From: Plenodomus lindquistii
Lineage: Eukaryota; Ascomycota; Dothideomycetes; Pleosporales; Leptosphaeriaceae
Direction: 5' to 3'
DNA length: 64,000 nucleotides
Assembly: GCA_025504975.1 (NCBI GenBank)
Contig: JANUWI010000001.1
Coordinates: 3,410,001-3,474,000, forward strand
Under the pieces are notes generated by a model. It ran no database searches and had not been told where the DNA came from. It worked only from the letters and a program-made list of their open reading frames with translations. Positions 63,448-64,000 of this stretch are shown in pieces (within the stretch, counting starts at the first letter, position 1; each line of letters opens with the position of its first letter). The translations under genes and the position numbers were made by a program.

Positions 63448-64000
63448 AGCAGCGGGTTTGACGGAAAAAGCAAGTCTTTTGTGAGCGTTTGAGCGTTAGG
63501 GATCCATCTATGATCATGATACCATTGCAGCGGCCAGCACGTTTTCAACAGGGTGGCAGCTGGCGAAACACGACACCTTCTTTACATGTGCATATCAGAA
63601 GAAGCTGGAGCATGACTGTGGATTTTCGTGGCAACGGTGTCGATTTGTTTGATCTGATGGATGCCAACTCACGAGTGCTACCGTTTGATCGAGTGGTAGC
63701 AGTAATCGAGATCTACAACGCATAAGATGCGTACACAGTACAGCGTATGTTCAGGGCTCTTCCTGAACGCGTGAACTCTGGTCTCAGTTTCAGCCGTCGC
63801 CACCTGCGTCACTGCCATCTAGGCCAGCTCACGCGGACGCGCAAGGTTGCGCGATCGCGACTTTCCAACTCGTGGGGGTCTGACGTCATACCTCAACTCA
63901 GGCTCCGTATGCAAACAGCAGAGAAGATATAAATTTCACCGACAGCAGCAAAGGCAGCGAGACAGCACATCAAGTCACTTCAAGCATACACAAAGACCGA
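63448..64000. other. right-edge region with the promoter of a gene beyond the window
   Basis: 3' flank of IDO, then an upstream region with a TATA box. The last 60 bases are CA-rich like a fungal 5' UTR. No coding start is reached. Confidence 0.45.
63928..63933 (+). promoter_or_regulatory. TATA box reading out of the window
   Basis: TATAAA inside GATATAAATTTC about 70 bp before the window end, followed by a CA-rich leader. Suggests a plus-strand gene that starts just beyond the window. Confidence 0.5.

Overview
This is ordinary nuclear DNA of a filamentous ascomycete, most likely a dothideomycete of the Pleosporales type. That placement is an inference from gene content and style: densely packed genes on both strands, spliceosomal introns mostly of 35-115 nt with GT...CTAAC/CTAAT...AG signals, very small first or last exons, and fungus-specific families (SUN glucosidase, KRE2 and ANP1 mannosyltransferases, Pom1-type kinase, copper-fist factor). 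I see no rRNA, tRNA, CRISPR array, transposon or secondary-metabolite cluster. About 30 protein genes are supported, and most exon joins were checked by reading frame.

Layout. 1-8.3 kb: epsilon-COP (-), an AusD/Trt5-like methyltransferase (-), spermidine synthase (+), NAD kinase (+). 9-16 kb: GNAT acetyltransferase (+), DHCR24-like FAD oxidoreductase (-), an orphan secreted/membrane protein (+), a disordered protein (-), a small membrane protein (-). 16-27 kb: a coiled-coil nuclear-type protein (-), a DUF4604 protein (-), a GT15 mannosyltransferase (+), a large orphan membrane protein (+), RanBP1 (+), a TAF14-like YEATS protein (+). 27-35 kb: two same-frame minus-strand reading frames separated only by a stop codon that lies in a candidate 54-nt intron, then ANP1-type mannosyltransferase (+) and a DUF202 membrane protein (+). 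35-44 kb: DBP5 helicase (-), BZZ1 (+), SUN-family cell-wall protein (+). 44-52 kb: copper-fist regulator (-), EFM7-like methyltransferase (+), two orphan proteins (+). 52-64 kb: Pom1/DYRK kinase (-), a Pex24-domain peroxin (+), indoleamine 2,3-dioxygenase (+), and at the right edge a TATA-containing promoter that reads out of the window.

How the genes relate. There is no operon logic. Functional themes recur across unlinked neighbours: secretory pathway and cell wall (epsilon-COP, KRE2-type, ANP1-type, SUN), nuclear transport and mRNA export (RanBP1, DBP5), polarity and actin (BZZ1, Pom1) and NAD metabolism (NAD kinase; IDO starts kynurenine/NAD synthesis).

The strongest unexplained signal is compositional. 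Several genes switch abruptly from A/C-rich to G/T-rich third codon positions partway along, always with amino-to-keto polarity on the + strand. The second is the stop codon inside a frame-preserving candidate intron at 29356-29409. No clearly new multi-gene system is visible.
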